A DNA stretch of 64,000 bases from Actinomadura graeca (GCF_019175365.1 NZ_CP059572.1:7688001-7752000); one strand, 5' to 3'. Counted from the first letter of the stretch, positions 25,471 through 33,564 are shown. Translations and numbers: made by a program. Notes: a model not told the origin generated them from the sequence alone.

Positions 25471-26712
25471 CGAGACCGCGCAGCTGCCGCGGTCGGCCCG
25501 GCGCGGCCCGTCCGCGGTCGGGCGGATGTCGAAGTCGAAGATCTCGGTGGGCAGGTAGAGCGAGCAGCAGGCGTTGGGGATGTCGACCACGCCGCTGACC
25601 CGGCCCTCGATCGGCGCGGCGCCGAGCAGCAGGTACGCCTGCTCGCCGCTGTAGCCGAACTTCTTGAGGTACTCGATGGCGTTGAGGCAGGCGTTGCGGT
25701 AGGCGACGGTCGCGTCGTTGTACAGGTTGGTGTCGCTGTCGTGGTCGACCGAGATGCCGATGAACGACACGAACTCGGAGTACCGGGGCTCGACGTTGCC
25801 GGGCATGAAGACCGGGTTGTTGGTGACGCCGTACTTCTCCATGCCGCCCTTGATCAGGTCGACGTGGAAGTCGATGAACCCGCCCATCTCGATCGCGCCG
25901 CAGAAGGTGATCTCACCGTCGCCCTGGCTGAAGTGCAGGTCGCCGCCCGACAGCAGGCCGCCGTCGACGTGCACCGGGTAGAACACGCGCGCGCCGCGGG
26001 TGAAGTTCTTGATGTCGTGGTTCCCGCCGTTCTCGCGGGGCGGCACGGTGCGGGCGCCCTCGCGTCCGACCGTGGCCAGCTCGTCGCCGCTGAGCGTCCC
26101 GGCCAGCACGCCCTCCGGCAGCGGCGGCAGCGCCAGCGGCGGGACCCGGCCCGGGTCGGTGTCGATGAGCGCCTGCTCCCGCCGGTTCCAGCGGGCCAGG
26201 AGATCGGGTGACGGGGCGGTGCCGAACAGGCCCGGGTGGGTGATGCCCGTGAAGCGCACGCCCGGGATGTGGCGGGACGTCGCCTGCTGGCCGTGGAAGT
26301 CCCAGATCGCCTTGTAGGCGTCCGGGTAGTAATCGGTGAGGAAGCCGCCGCCGTTCTGCTTGGCGAAGATCCCCGTGTACCCCCAGCCCTGGCCGGGGAA
26401 CGGGCCGGTCTCCTGCGGCACGGGGCCGATGTCGAGGATGTCGACCACCAGCAGGTCGCCGGGCTCGGCGCCCTCCACGGCGATCGGGCCGCTGAGCATG
26501 TGACAGGGCGACAGGTCGACGTCGCGGACGTCGTTGGCCGAGTCGTTGTTGCCGATCTGGCCGTCGGTCCACTCGCGGCACTCGACGCGGAACTCCGCGC
26601 CCGGGCGGACGGTCGCCGCCGCGGGGATGCCGGGGTGCCACCGGTTGTGGCCGGGGTGGGCCTGGTCGCGCATGGACCGGGCCTGGTCGACGCTGAACAC
26701 TACTTCGGGCAT
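25465..26712 (-). CDS. fmdA: Formamidase (acetamidase/formamidase family)
   Basis: Hydrolyses formamide to formate and ammonia in the cytosol. The 415-aa length and sequence match FmdA: MPEVVFSVDQARSMRDQ, HNRWHPGIPAAATVRPG, DVDLSPCHMLSGP, then FTRGARVFYPVHVDGGLLSGGDLHFSQGDGE, of which HVDGGLLSGGDLHFSQGDGE is the metal-site block, and the C-terminal CCSLYLPTEIFDFDI. GGAGGA lies 5 nt before ATG. It is the last gene of an fmdB-amiS-fmdA operon, so amide uptake and hydrolysis are linked. Confidence 0.93.
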   Translation of the reverse strand: MPEVVFSVDQARSMRDQAHPGHNRWHPGIPAAATVRPGAEFRVECREWTDGQIGNNDSANDVRDVDLSPCHMLSGPIAVEGAEPGDLLVVDILDIGPVPQETGPFPGQGWGYTGIFAKQNGGGFLTDYYPDAYKAIWDFHGQQATSRHIPGVRFTGITHPGLFGTAPSPDLLARWNRREQALIDTDPGRVPPLALPPLPEGVLAGTLSGDELATVGREGARTVPPRENGGNHDIKNFTRGARVFYPVHVDGGLLSGGDLHFSQGDGEITFCGAIEMGGFIDFHVDLIKGGMEKYGVTNNPVFMPGNVEPRYSEFVSFIGISVDHDSDTNLYNDATVAYRNACLNAIEYLKKFGYSGEQAYLLLGAAPIEGRVSGVVDIPNACCSLYLPTEIFDFDIRPTADGPRRADRGSCAVSS

Positions 26713-26747
26713 CAGTTCCTCCGTTGCGATGCGTGGGCGTGCTCGGT

Positions 26748-27365
26748 TCAGGTGGCGGGGGACGGCTGCTCGGGCGTGCGCCGCGGGCCCGTGACGAGCC
26801 ACAGGACCGCGAAGGCGACCACGGCGCAGGCGGCGATGGTGACGGCGAACGCCGCCGAGGTGGAGTAGTGGTCGGTCAGCAGCAGGAACGCCGGCAGGAC
26901 GCAGGTGCCCCAGGCCAGGACGAGCGTGACCCAGCCGGTGTAGCGGGTGAGCTCCTCGCGTTTGAGGCCGAGGAGCAGGAAGAACAGGAACCACAGGAAC
27001 GACCAGCAGAGCCAGATGACCCCGAACGGGTGGTCCTTGAGATCGAAGAAGTTGATCGCGGAGAAGACGATCGCCGCGATGGACACGAACAGCGAGAACC
27101 AGCCCACCCCGGTGGTGTCGAGCCCGGCGAGCAGGCCGATGCCGACGTAGAGGTAGGTGAACCCGAACAGGTAGACGCCCGCGGCCGCGGTGATCGCGGC
27201 GAGGTCGTCGCCCGCCCTCACCAGCAGCAGCGTGGGCAGGATGACCTGCATGGTCCCGACGAACAGGTTGAGCACCGCCGCCGCCCGCGCCTCGACGCGG
27301 CCGAGCAGCATCAGGGCGTTGACGAACAGGACGGCGCCGACGTACAGCAGGCCCACGTTTCCCAT
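26748..27365 (-). CDS. amiS: AmiS/UreI-family amide or urea channel
   Basis: A 205-aa protein with six to seven transmembrane helices, starting MGNVGLLYVGAVLFVNALML and containing GVYLFGFTYLYVGI, AINFFDLKDHPFG and VIWLCWSFLWFLFFLLLGL. These match the AmiS/UreI channels for urea and short-chain amides. Position between an FmdB-like gene and formamidase points to formamide or a related amide as substrate. The gene lies 35 bp upstream of fmdA and 14 bp after the FmdB-like gene, so all three share one transcript. Confidence 0.9.
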   Translation of the reverse strand: MGNVGLLYVGAVLFVNALMLLGRVEARAAAVLNLFVGTMQVILPTLLLVRAGDDLAAITAAAGVYLFGFTYLYVGIGLLAGLDTTGVGWFSLFVSIAAIVFSAINFFDLKDHPFGVIWLCWSFLWFLFFLLLGLKREELTRYTGWVTLVLAWGTCVLPAFLLLTDHYSTSAAFAVTIAACAVVAFAVLWLVTGPRRTPEQPSPAT

Positions 27366-27379
27366 GACCGGCCCCCCGC

Positions 27380-27661
27380 CTAGGGCCGCGGCAGCTTGGC
27401 GTGGCGGGGGTCCCGCGGTGGCGCGGGCCGCGCGGGCGCCTGCGCCGGGCGGGACACGACCCGGGGTTCGTGGGCGGACGCCGCCTGCGCGTCCAGGGCC
27501 CGGGTCAGCGGGTCGCCCGGGCGGCCGAGGGACGGGGCCGTGAAGACCCTGCGCGCGTCGCCGCCGCATTCCGTACAGGGGCGCTCGGGGCCGGCGTGGC
27601 CCATCGGAAGCGTGAGATCGAAGGGGCCGCAGCCGGAGCAGCGGTATCGGTACGTCACCAT
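27380..27661 (-). CDS. fmdB: FmdB-like zinc-ribbon protein
   Basis: A 93-aa protein with an N-terminal zinc ribbon of two CxxC knuckles (Cys8, Cys11, Cys29, Cys32: YRCSGCG and PCTECGG) as in FmdB-family putative regulators associated with formamidase genes, and a Pro/Ala-rich basic tail. GGGAGG lies 6 nt before the ATG. First gene of the amide operon, directly behind the promoter-operator at 27682-27722. FmdB is often called a regulatory protein, but this rests on weak genetics in Methylophilus. Confidence 0.85.
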   Translation of the reverse strand: MVTYRYRCSGCGPFDLTLPMGHAGPERPCTECGGDARRVFTAPSLGRPGDPLTRALDAQAASAHEPRVVSRPAQAPARPAPPRDPRHAKLPRP

Positions 27662-27681
27662 GACGGGCCTCCCAGCCGAAT

Positions 27682-27714
27682 TACTTCCTACAGAAACTAT
27701 TTCGTGCGGAAGTA
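27682..27714. promoter_or_regulatory. 33-bp imperfect dyad over the amide operon promoter
   Basis: Outer arms TACTTCC (27682-27688) and GGAAGTA (27708-27714) and inner arms GAAA and TTTC share one centre at 27698; 11 of 16 base pairs match. The dyad covers the -10 box and most of the spacer, the expected place for a repressor site. No regulator can be assigned by sequence; the MarR protein at 28977 or an amide-responsive factor are candidates. Confidence 0.65.
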
Positions 27715-27722
27715 CCTGTCAA
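27694..27722 (-). promoter_or_regulatory. Sigma-70-type promoter of the fmdB-amiS-fmdA operon
   Basis: On the minus strand a perfect -35 TTGACA (27722-27717) is followed by exactly 17 nt and a -10 TAGTTT (27699-27694). The start site would be near 27687, giving a leader of about 26 nt with GGGAGG before the ATG at 27661. This is the most consensus-like promoter seen in the window. Confidence 0.75.
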
Positions 27723-27847
27723 TGGCCGGTTTGGCTGACGGATGAGGTGTACGCACAGGTAGAGACCTGTCACAGCGCCGCGGTGGCGGCGGTCGCCGCG
27801 CCGCCGGCGCGCCGTCCGGGAGGCCGGATCGTGCGCGCGGGCGGCGG

Positions 27848-28915
27848 TTACAGGCGGTGGATGACGTCGAACTCCAGGCCGTCGGCGGCGGCGAGGAAGA
27901 CCCGCTGCCGCAGGTGCCGGTCGCGGAGCTCGACGGGCCCGCGCGGGCCGTCGTAGCCGAGCCCGTCCGAGACGGTGCTCATCCGGCGCGCGTCCAGGCT
28001 CTGCGCCCGGCGCGCCAGCTCGGCGAACAGCCGCACGCCCTCGTAGCAGGACTCGCCGAGGCTGTTGAGGACGGGCGCGTCGGGGCCGAAGCGGCCGTGG
28101 TAGCGGGCGCCGAAGTCCAGCCCGCCGGCGGTCGGCAGCGACTCGAAGTAGCCCGCCGCGGCGAACAGCCCGCGGGTGTTGTCGGCACCGGTCGCCAGCA
28201 GCATGTTCTCGTCCATCAGCGGGCTGAACCGGACCTGGTCGCGGTCGAGGCCGGCGCGCGCGAACGCCCGGTTGAACGCGACGGCGTCGTCGCCGACCAG
28301 CAGCATCAGCACGCCGTCGCAGTCGCTGCGCGCCAGCCTCCGCAGCACGCCGCGGAAGTCCTGGGTGCCGAGCCCGACGAAGAACTCCGCGCACACCTCG
28401 CCGCCGAGCCCGTCCAGGTAGCCGCGGATCGCGCCCGCGGTGAGCCGCGGCCAGACGTAGTCGTCCCCGACGATCGCCCACCGCCGCACGCCCAGCTCGC
28501 CGGCGAACCAGCGCAGCGCCGGGCGGAGCTGGCGGCCCGGCGTCTCGCCGGTGAGGAACACCCAGGGCGCGCGCTCCCCGCCCTCGTAGAGGGGCGTGTA
28601 GACGTAGGGCACCCGGCCCGCGATGGTGGGCGCGAGCACCTCGCGCACGGCGGAGATGTGCCAGCCGGTGACGGCCTGGACCGCGCCGGAGGAGACCAGG
28701 CGGTCGACCTCGGCCGCGACCCGGCCCGGCGCGGCGCCGCCGTCCACCACGGTGAACCGCACCTCGCGGCCGAGCACGCCGCGCTCCTGGTTGACCTCCT
28801 CAGCGGCCAGCAGCGCGCACAGCTCGCACGAGGGACCGAAGATCCCCGCGGGACCCTGCAGCGGTATCACCAGCGCGATCGTGAGCGTCCCCGGGCGTCC
28901 GACCGACGTGACCAT
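27848..28915 (-). CDS. AmiC/UrtA-like amide-binding protein without signal peptide
   Basis: A 355-aa type I periplasmic-binding-protein fold of the branched-chain amino acid/urea/amide group. It starts directly with the first strand of the domain (TIALVIPLQGPAGIFGPSCELC) after a 10-residue lead, with core IALVIPLQGPAGIF, so it has no signal peptide or lipobox. In Pseudomonas the cytosolic AmiC of this family senses amides and controls amidase expression, whereas UrtA and FmdD are exported. No ABC permease genes are nearby, which also favours a sensor role. It is downstream-facing to the amide operon and divergent from a MarR gene. Confidence 0.78.
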   Translation of the reverse strand: MVTSVGRPGTLTIALVIPLQGPAGIFGPSCELCALLAAEEVNQERGVLGREVRFTVVDGGAAPGRVAAEVDRLVSSGAVQAVTGWHISAVREVLAPTIAGRVPYVYTPLYEGGERAPWVFLTGETPGRQLRPALRWFAGELGVRRWAIVGDDYVWPRLTAGAIRGYLDGLGGEVCAEFFVGLGTQDFRGVLRRLARSDCDGVLMLLVGDDAVAFNRAFARAGLDRDQVRFSPLMDENMLLATGADNTRGLFAAAGYFESLPTAGGLDFGARYHGRFGPDAPVLNSLGESCYEGVRLFAELARRAQSLDARRMSTVSDGLGYDGPRGPVELRDRHLRQRVFLAAADGLEFDVIHRL

Positions 28916-28976
28916 CGCTTGGTCCGAATGGGTGAGAGGTGAATAAATCGTCTGTGAACGGTACCCTGTGACATCG

Positions 28977-29414
28977 ATGGAGGCAATAAGCACCGAAAGC
29001 CGTGAAAGGGACTTGTCCCAGCTCCTGGCGCTCGCCGAAAGGCGTGTCGTGGCACGGCTGAACGAGGTACTCGACACCGCCGGCTGCGGCGTGGACGAGT
29101 GGCGCGTGCTCTCGCTGCTGGCCGACGGGCGCGGGCACGCCATGACGGAGATCGCCGAGTACGCGATGCTCCCGGCCCCCACCCTGACCAAGCTGATCGA
29201 CCGGATGGTCTCCGCCAACCGCGTGCACCGCCGCGTGGACGACGCCGACCGCCGCCGCGTCCTGGTCCTGCTGACCCCGCGCGGACGCGAGACGCACGAG
29301 ACGCTCTCCGGCGCCGTCCAGGCCGAGTGGGACCGCCTCGGCGCCACCGTCGGACGCGATGACCTGGCCCTGCTGACGGCCCTGCTCACGCGTATCGCGG
29401 GCCGTCTCGCCTGA
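28977..29414 (+). CDS. MarR-family transcriptional regulator
   Basis: A 145-aa winged-helix regulator. The recognition region is WRVLSLLADGRGHAMTEIAEYAMLPAPTLTKLIDRMVSANRV (core MTEIAEYAMLPAPTLTKLID), and the wing is RRVDDADRRRVLVLLTPRGRE. ATG 28977 is favoured because TACCCT at 28962-28967 lies 9 nt upstream, as in near-leaderless transcripts; GTG 28968 would overlap the -10. It is divergent from the amide-binding protein across a 61-bp gap, so it probably controls that gene and perhaps the amide operon. Confidence 0.87.
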   Translation: MEAISTESRERDLSQLLALAERRVVARLNEVLDTAGCGVDEWRVLSLLADGRGHAMTEIAEYAMLPAPTLTKLIDRMVSANRVHRRVDDADRRRVLVLLTPRGRETHETLSGAVQAEWDRLGATVGRDDLALLTALLTRIAGRLA

Positions 29415-29433
29415 CATCGGCCGTCCGGGGCGA

Positions 29434-29538
29434 TCAGCGCACCAGGCCATGGACGGCGCAGTCCTTGTCCGGCTCCGACACGTCGAGCCGGTAGACCCGG
29501 CCCCGGCAGGCGTACCGGCCGCGGTCGATCCGGTTCGG
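29434..29538 (-). pseudogene. Coding-like fragment without a start codon
   Basis: Between the MarR gene and the DUF1116 gene a minus-strand frame encodes 34 residues ending in DVSEPDKDCAVHGLVR, with nearly all codons ending in G or C as in true genes here. The coding character stops near PNRIDRGRYAC, and no ATG, GTG or TTG is in frame there. The ATG at 29542 lies in the neighbouring frame, so a one-base frameshift could have broken a small gene. It may instead be a remnant. Confidence 0.3.
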
Positions 29539-29572
29539 CCATGTGCGCGACGTACCCCCCGGCCGGGCGTCC

Positions 29573-30991
29573 TCACACCGTCTCGGCCAGCGCGTGCAGC
29601 GCGTCCGTGAAGATGCCCCCCGGCGGCTCGACGAGCCCCGCGCCGACCTGGCCCGTGCCGGCCTCCCGCCCGGCGATGCCCGTGTCGATCACCGGCAGGA
29701 TCCCGGTGCGGACGACGCGGGTCACGTCCACGCCCACGGGCGTGCCGCGGAACGACAGCAGCGGGATCCGCAGCGCCGGGTGCTCGGCGAGCGTGATCTC
29801 GTACATCCGCTGCGTCGCCGCCACCGCGTCGGGCACCTCGCCGCCGACGAACCGGACGATCGCCGGCGCCGCGGCGAGCGCGAACCCGCCCATCCCGGCG
29901 GTCTCGGTGATGGCCGAGTCGCCGATGTCGGGATTGGCGTCCGCCGGGCCGTGGTCGCCCAGGTAGAGGCCGTCGGGCACGCCGGCGGGGCCGGTGAACC
30001 AGCGGTCGCCCGTCCCCGACACCTGGATGCCGAAGTCGGTGCCGTTGCGGGCCATCGCCACCACCAGGCTGGAGCCGGGGACGCCGCGCGCCGCGTCCGC
30101 CGCCGCCTTCGCCGCCGCCATCCCCGCGTTCAGGAAGAAGTGGTCGTTGCCCGCCGCGAACCTCAGCGCCTCGGCGGCCCGCTCGCGGGGCACCTCGGAC
30201 GCGGCGGCGAGGTCGGGCGCCAGCTCGCGCAGCAGCAGCGACGTCGCCGCCCGGTTCCGGTTGTGCAGCTCGTCGCCCATCTGGAGCGCCTGCGCGATGA
30301 TCGACAGCAGGTCCAGCGGCCCGTGCGCCCGCACCGCCGCCCGCAGCGCCGGGCCGAGCACCTCGCCCATCCACGCCAGCCGCGCGATCACCTCCGGCCC
30401 GTACGCCCCGTACCGCAGGACCTTCCCGAGGCCCTCGTTCAGCGAGCAGTAGGACGTGCCGCCATGCTCGGCGTCCTCGACGACCAGCATCCACATGGAG
30501 GGGCTCACCACCCCCGCCATCGGCCCGACCGCGCCGTGGTGGTGGCACGGCTCGAACGTCACGCCGCCCCGCGCCAGCTCCCGCTCCGCCCCGGGCGGCG
30601 TCTCCGCCAAGCCCTCCAGGAGCATCGCGCCGATCAGCGCGCCGCGCATCGGCCCGGACGCCCGCTCCCACTCCAGCGGCGGCCCGGCGTGCAGGAACGC
30701 GCCGGGCTCCAGCCCGAGCACCTCCCGCGCGGGCCGCACGTCCACCAGATGCGGGCGCGCGGTCACCATCCGCTCCACGGCGCGGGCGTTGGCCTCCGCG
30801 TGGCCGGGGGCGCCGAGCACCGCGGCGAGCGCCGCCTCCGTCCCGGGCGGCGGCGGCCTCCAGTCGACCGCCTCCACCGGCACCGCCTGCCGCGCCAGCG
30901 CGTCCGCCAGCACCTCCACGCCCGCGGTCACCACCCGCGGCTCGCGCGCCAGCAGCCCGCCGAGGGGAGGCCGCGCCTCGCCGCCCGTCAC
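29573..30991 (-). CDS. allG: DUF1116 protein, AllG-like subunit of oxamate carbamoyltransferase
   Basis: A 472-aa protein of the DUF1116/YlbE family. In E. coli FdrA, YlbE and YlbF (AllF, AllG, AllH) together were reported to convert oxalurate plus phosphate to oxamate and carbamoyl phosphate at the end of allantoin breakdown. Typical segments are CHHHGAVGPMAGVVSPSMW, EGLGKVLRYGAYG, GDELHNRNRAATSLL and MARNGTDFGIQVSGTGDRW. The GTG start overlaps the stop of the fdrA gene by GTGA. The whole trio is present, which supports the assignment; biochemistry in actinobacteria is not established. Confidence 0.85.
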   Translation of the reverse strand: MTGGEARPPLGGLLAREPRVVTAGVEVLADALARQAVPVEAVDWRPPPPGTEAALAAVLGAPGHAEANARAVERMVTARPHLVDVRPAREVLGLEPGAFLHAGPPLEWERASGPMRGALIGAMLLEGLAETPPGAERELARGGVTFEPCHHHGAVGPMAGVVSPSMWMLVVEDAEHGGTSYCSLNEGLGKVLRYGAYGPEVIARLAWMGEVLGPALRAAVRAHGPLDLLSIIAQALQMGDELHNRNRAATSLLLRELAPDLAAASEVPRERAAEALRFAAGNDHFFLNAGMAAAKAAADAARGVPGSSLVVAMARNGTDFGIQVSGTGDRWFTGPAGVPDGLYLGDHGPADANPDIGDSAITETAGMGGFALAAAPAIVRFVGGEVPDAVAATQRMYEITLAEHPALRIPLLSFRGTPVGVDVTRVVRTGILPVIDTGIAGREAGTGQVGAGLVEPPGGIFTDALHALAETV

Positions 30992-32466
30992 GGCGCCTCC
31001 TCCGCGTGGCCCGCCCCGTCCCGCCCCGCGGCCCCCGCCAGCCGGGCCGCGTGCCGCGCCGCCTGCGCGTTGGACGCGAACACGTCGGCGCCCGCGTCCC
31101 GCAGCGCCGCCGCCTGCCGGTCGCGGTCCTGCGGGTCGGCGGGCGTCCCGCACAGCGACACCACGGCGGCCAGCTCGGAACGGTCCCTCAGGGCCGCGGC
31201 GAGCACCGGTGCCAGCGCCGCGGCCGGATCGTCCTCCGCGCCGAAGCCGAGCACCACGTCCACCAGCAGGACGCCCGTCGCGGGATCGGCCGCCGCCCCC
31301 GCGAGCGCCTCCAGCCGCAGCGTCGGGTCGATCATCGGGTGGGCGCGTCCCCGGGTGTAGGCGTCGGCGCCGAAGTCGGTGAAGGCGTGGCCGCGCGCCT
31401 CCAGGTCCCAGCCGAGCGCCTCCCGCGCGATCACCTCGGCCTCGTCGCACAGCGTCCCGCCCGCGAACAGCCCCCGCAGCGCCGTGCCCCGCCGCGGCGC
31501 GGGACGGCGCTCCGCGGGCCAGCGCGGCCACTCCGGCACCTTCAGGCCGAGCGCCGTCAGCGCCTTCTCCGCCGTGCGGGTCAGGTCGTCCTCGCCCGGC
31601 ACCGGCAGCGCGAACAGCACGGGCGTGTCCAGCCGCCGTGCCGCCTCCCGGATCAGGTCCGCGACCTGCGGCGCGGGCGGCTTGGACACCAGCACGATCA
31701 GCCCGGTGCCGGGATCGGCGTCCAGCGCCGCGAGCGCCGACAGCGCCGAGCGGCCGCTCACCCGCGCCGACAGGTCCCGCCCGCCGACGCCGAGGACGTG
31801 GCTCACCCCGGCGCCCGCCGCGTCCAGCAGGCACATCAGCTGCTGCGCGCCCGTCCCGGACGCCGCGACGATCCCGACCGGCCCCGGCCGCACCGCGTTG
31901 GCGAACCCGAGCCCGACGCCGCCGACCGACGCGGTGCCGCAGTCCGGCCCCATCACGATCAGCCCGCGCCGCGCCGCCGCCTCCTTCAGCGCGATCTCCT
32001 GCGTCGGCGGCACGTTGTCACTGAAGATCATCACGTTGAGGCCCGCGTCCAGCGCGTCCATCGCCTCGGGGAACACGTGCGGGCCGGGCACCGACAGCAG
32101 CGCGACGCCCGCGTCCCCGCGGGCCGCCGCCGACGCCATCGTCCGCGGCGCGGGCGGCGCGCCGAGGAGCCCGCCGCCCTCCGGGGCACGGGCCTCCTCG
32201 CGCAGCAGCCCCTCCAGCGCCTCGCGCGCGCCCTCCAGGGCATCGTCGTCCTCCGCGCGGATCGCGACGACCAGGTCACCGGCGCCCGCCCCGTCCGGGA
32301 CGGTGAAGCCCATGCGCTCCAGCACCCCGGCGTTGAGCGGGGTGCCCATCGCGGCCATCGCGCCGTCCACACCGTCCCGCGCGGACACCAGGCGCGACAC
32401 CCGCATCAGCGTCACCGAATCGCGGTAGGCCCCCCGCCGCACCTCGACCCAGTGCCTCACCGGCAT
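30988..32466 (-). CDS. fdrA: FdrA, AllF-like subunit (succinyl-CoA-synthetase-like)
   Basis: A 492-aa protein of the FdrA family, built from a CoA-binding Rossmann domain and a ligase domain as in succinyl-CoA synthetase. Visible are VMIFSDNVPPTQEIALKE, MGPDCGTASVGGVGLGFAN, GIVAASGTGAQQLM, GVGGRDLSARVSG and DVVLGFGAEDDP. The phosphohistidine of succinyl-CoA synthetase is not evident. As AllF it acts with the DUF1116 and DUF2877 proteins encoded on either side. ATG 32466 has GGAG close upstream; a GTG or ATG further up (32490) would extend it by eight residues. Confidence 0.87.
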   Translation of the reverse strand: MPVRHWVEVRRGAYRDSVTLMRVSRLVSARDGVDGAMAAMGTPLNAGVLERMGFTVPDGAGAGDLVVAIRAEDDDALEGAREALEGLLREEARAPEGGGLLGAPPAPRTMASAAARGDAGVALLSVPGPHVFPEAMDALDAGLNVMIFSDNVPPTQEIALKEAAARRGLIVMGPDCGTASVGGVGLGFANAVRPGPVGIVAASGTGAQQLMCLLDAAGAGVSHVLGVGGRDLSARVSGRSALSALAALDADPGTGLIVLVSKPPAPQVADLIREAARRLDTPVLFALPVPGEDDLTRTAEKALTALGLKVPEWPRWPAERRPAPRRGTALRGLFAGGTLCDEAEVIAREALGWDLEARGHAFTDFGADAYTRGRAHPMIDPTLRLEALAGAAADPATGVLLVDVVLGFGAEDDPAAALAPVLAAALRDRSELAAVVSLCGTPADPQDRDRQAAALRDAGADVFASNAQAARHAARLAGAAGRDGAGHAEEAP

Positions 32467-32473
32467 CGCTCCC

Positions 32474-32638
32474 TCACAGGCCGCCCCCACCGCACTCCTC
32501 GCTCATGCTGTGTTCCCCGCGGAGCCTGCGGGGCGCCTTGAGGCGCGGCCTTCCCTCGTCGCTCGTTCCTCGCTCCTCAGTCCAGGCCGCGCCGCGCCCC
32601 TCCGGCCCGCTCATGCTGTGTTCCCCGCGGAGCCTCAT
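32474..32638 (-). CDS. Possible 54-aa microprotein coupled between allH and fdrA
   Basis: An ATG overlapping the allH stop (ATGA at 32638-32635) opens a 54-codon frame whose TGA lies 8 nt before the fdrA ATG, so it exactly bridges the two genes. The product is hydrophilic and contains RLRGEHSMS twice, because of a 27-bp direct repeat with an in-frame 108-bp period. EERGTSDEGRP in the middle resembles low-complexity strings seen at actinomycete gene starts. It could be a real coupled small protein or a dispersed intergenic repeat that happens to stay open. Confidence 0.4.
   Translation of the reverse strand: MRLRGEHSMSGPEGRGAAWTEERGTSDEGRPRLKAPRRLRGEHSMSEECGGGGL
32501..32527. repeat. 27-bp direct repeat, copy 1
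   Basis: Identical over 27 bp to 32609-32635; starts GCTCATGCTGTGTTCC and ends GCGGAGCCT. The copies are 108 bp apart and lie in the gap between fdrA and allH. Confidence 0.85.
32609..32635. repeat. 27-bp direct repeat, copy 2
   Basis: Perfect second copy of the 27-bp repeat at 32501-32527. Its left end on the minus strand reaches the stop codon of allH, and a shortened third CATGCTGT follows at 32636. Confidence 0.85.
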
Positions 32639-33564
32639 GCTGTCACCCTCCTGGCGTGCCGGGCGGGGACGGTGAGGGCGAGGGCGGCGCGGCAGCCGGC
32701 GAGGACGCCCCATGCCAGGTCGGCGCCGGAGGTGTGGCCCACCGCGAGCAGCCGGCGGACGGCGGGGGCCGCCTGCTCGTGGCCCGCGACCGACCGCAGG
32801 ACGGCGGCGACCTCGCCGCCGGCGCCGCCCGCGGCCGCGCAGTGCAGCAGCGTCGCGGCGAGCGCGGTGGTGCGGGTCCCGGCGTCCGCGGTGACGGCGG
32901 CGCCGAGCCAGTCGGCGAGCCGCACCGCCGCGCCGCCGTCGCGGACGGCGCCGCCGACCAGCCGCAGCGCGACCAGCAGCCCGGACAGGATGTCGTCACC
33001 GCTCGGCGTCAGCCCCGGGCCGAGGCCGACGATGCGCTCGGCGGCCTCCACCGCCCCCGCGAGGTCGCCGACGGCGCAGCACTCGGCGAGGCGCACCGGA
33101 TCGGGGTGGCCCGCCAGGCCGCCGCCGGTCATCCCGGCGGCGCCGAGCGCGGTCTCCAGGGCGCGCACCCCGCGGGCCAGCGCGGACGGCGGCATCGCGC
33201 CGAGCACGGGGGAGGGGTCCCACCAGCGGCGGACCCGCACGCTGAGCAGCCCGACGTCCACGCGCCCGTCGCCGACCCACGCCTCGCCGCCCTCGCGGAC
33301 GGAGCGGAACGGCTGGTCGCGGCGGGCGGCGACGACCACCACCGCGTTCGGCAGCCGGTTCGCGTCGGAGCCGACGACGGCCAGCACCCGCGGCTCCCGC
33401 TCGCCGCGCATCTCCAGGTACAGCGCCGACGGGAACACCGCGAGGACGCGCGCGGCGCGGCGCGGCGGGTCGAGCAGCGGGCGCAGCGCCAGGCTGGCGG
33501 CACCGGCCGTCTGGGGCCGCGCCCCCGCGCCCAGCGGGATCGGTTCGCGCACGAGGGCAGTCAC
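32635..33564 (-). CDS. allH: DUF2877 protein, AllH-like subunit of oxamate carbamoyltransferase
   Basis: A 309-aa protein of the DUF2877/YlbF family, marked by the conserved GLGPGLTPSGDDILSGLL near residue 185. In E. coli this is AllH, the third component of oxamate carbamoyltransferase. The GTG start at 33564 has GGGAGG 6 nt upstream. It is the first gene of the minus-strand allH-(small ORF)-fdrA-allG operon and is divergent from the pucR gene, so the operon is probably PucR-controlled. Confidence 0.84.
   Translation of the reverse strand: MTALVREPIPLGAGARPQTAGAASLALRPLLDPPRRAARVLAVFPSALYLEMRGEREPRVLAVVGSDANRLPNAVVVVAARRDQPFRSVREGGEAWVGDGRVDVGLLSVRVRRWWDPSPVLGAMPPSALARGVRALETALGAAGMTGGGLAGHPDPVRLAECCAVGDLAGAVEAAERIVGLGPGLTPSGDDILSGLLVALRLVGGAVRDGGAAVRLADWLGAAVTADAGTRTTALAATLLHCAAAGGAGGEVAAVLRSVAGHEQAAPAVRRLLAVGHTSGADLAWGVLAGCRAALALTVPARHARRVTA

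Noticed and set aside
27848..28915. Exported ABC-transporter substrate-binding protein
   Set aside because: No signal peptide or lipobox and no permease or ATPase genes nearby; a cytosolic sensor fits better.
32501..32635. Insertion-sequence ends or a MITE
   Set aside because: The 27-bp copies are direct, not inverted, and no target duplication or transposase is seen.
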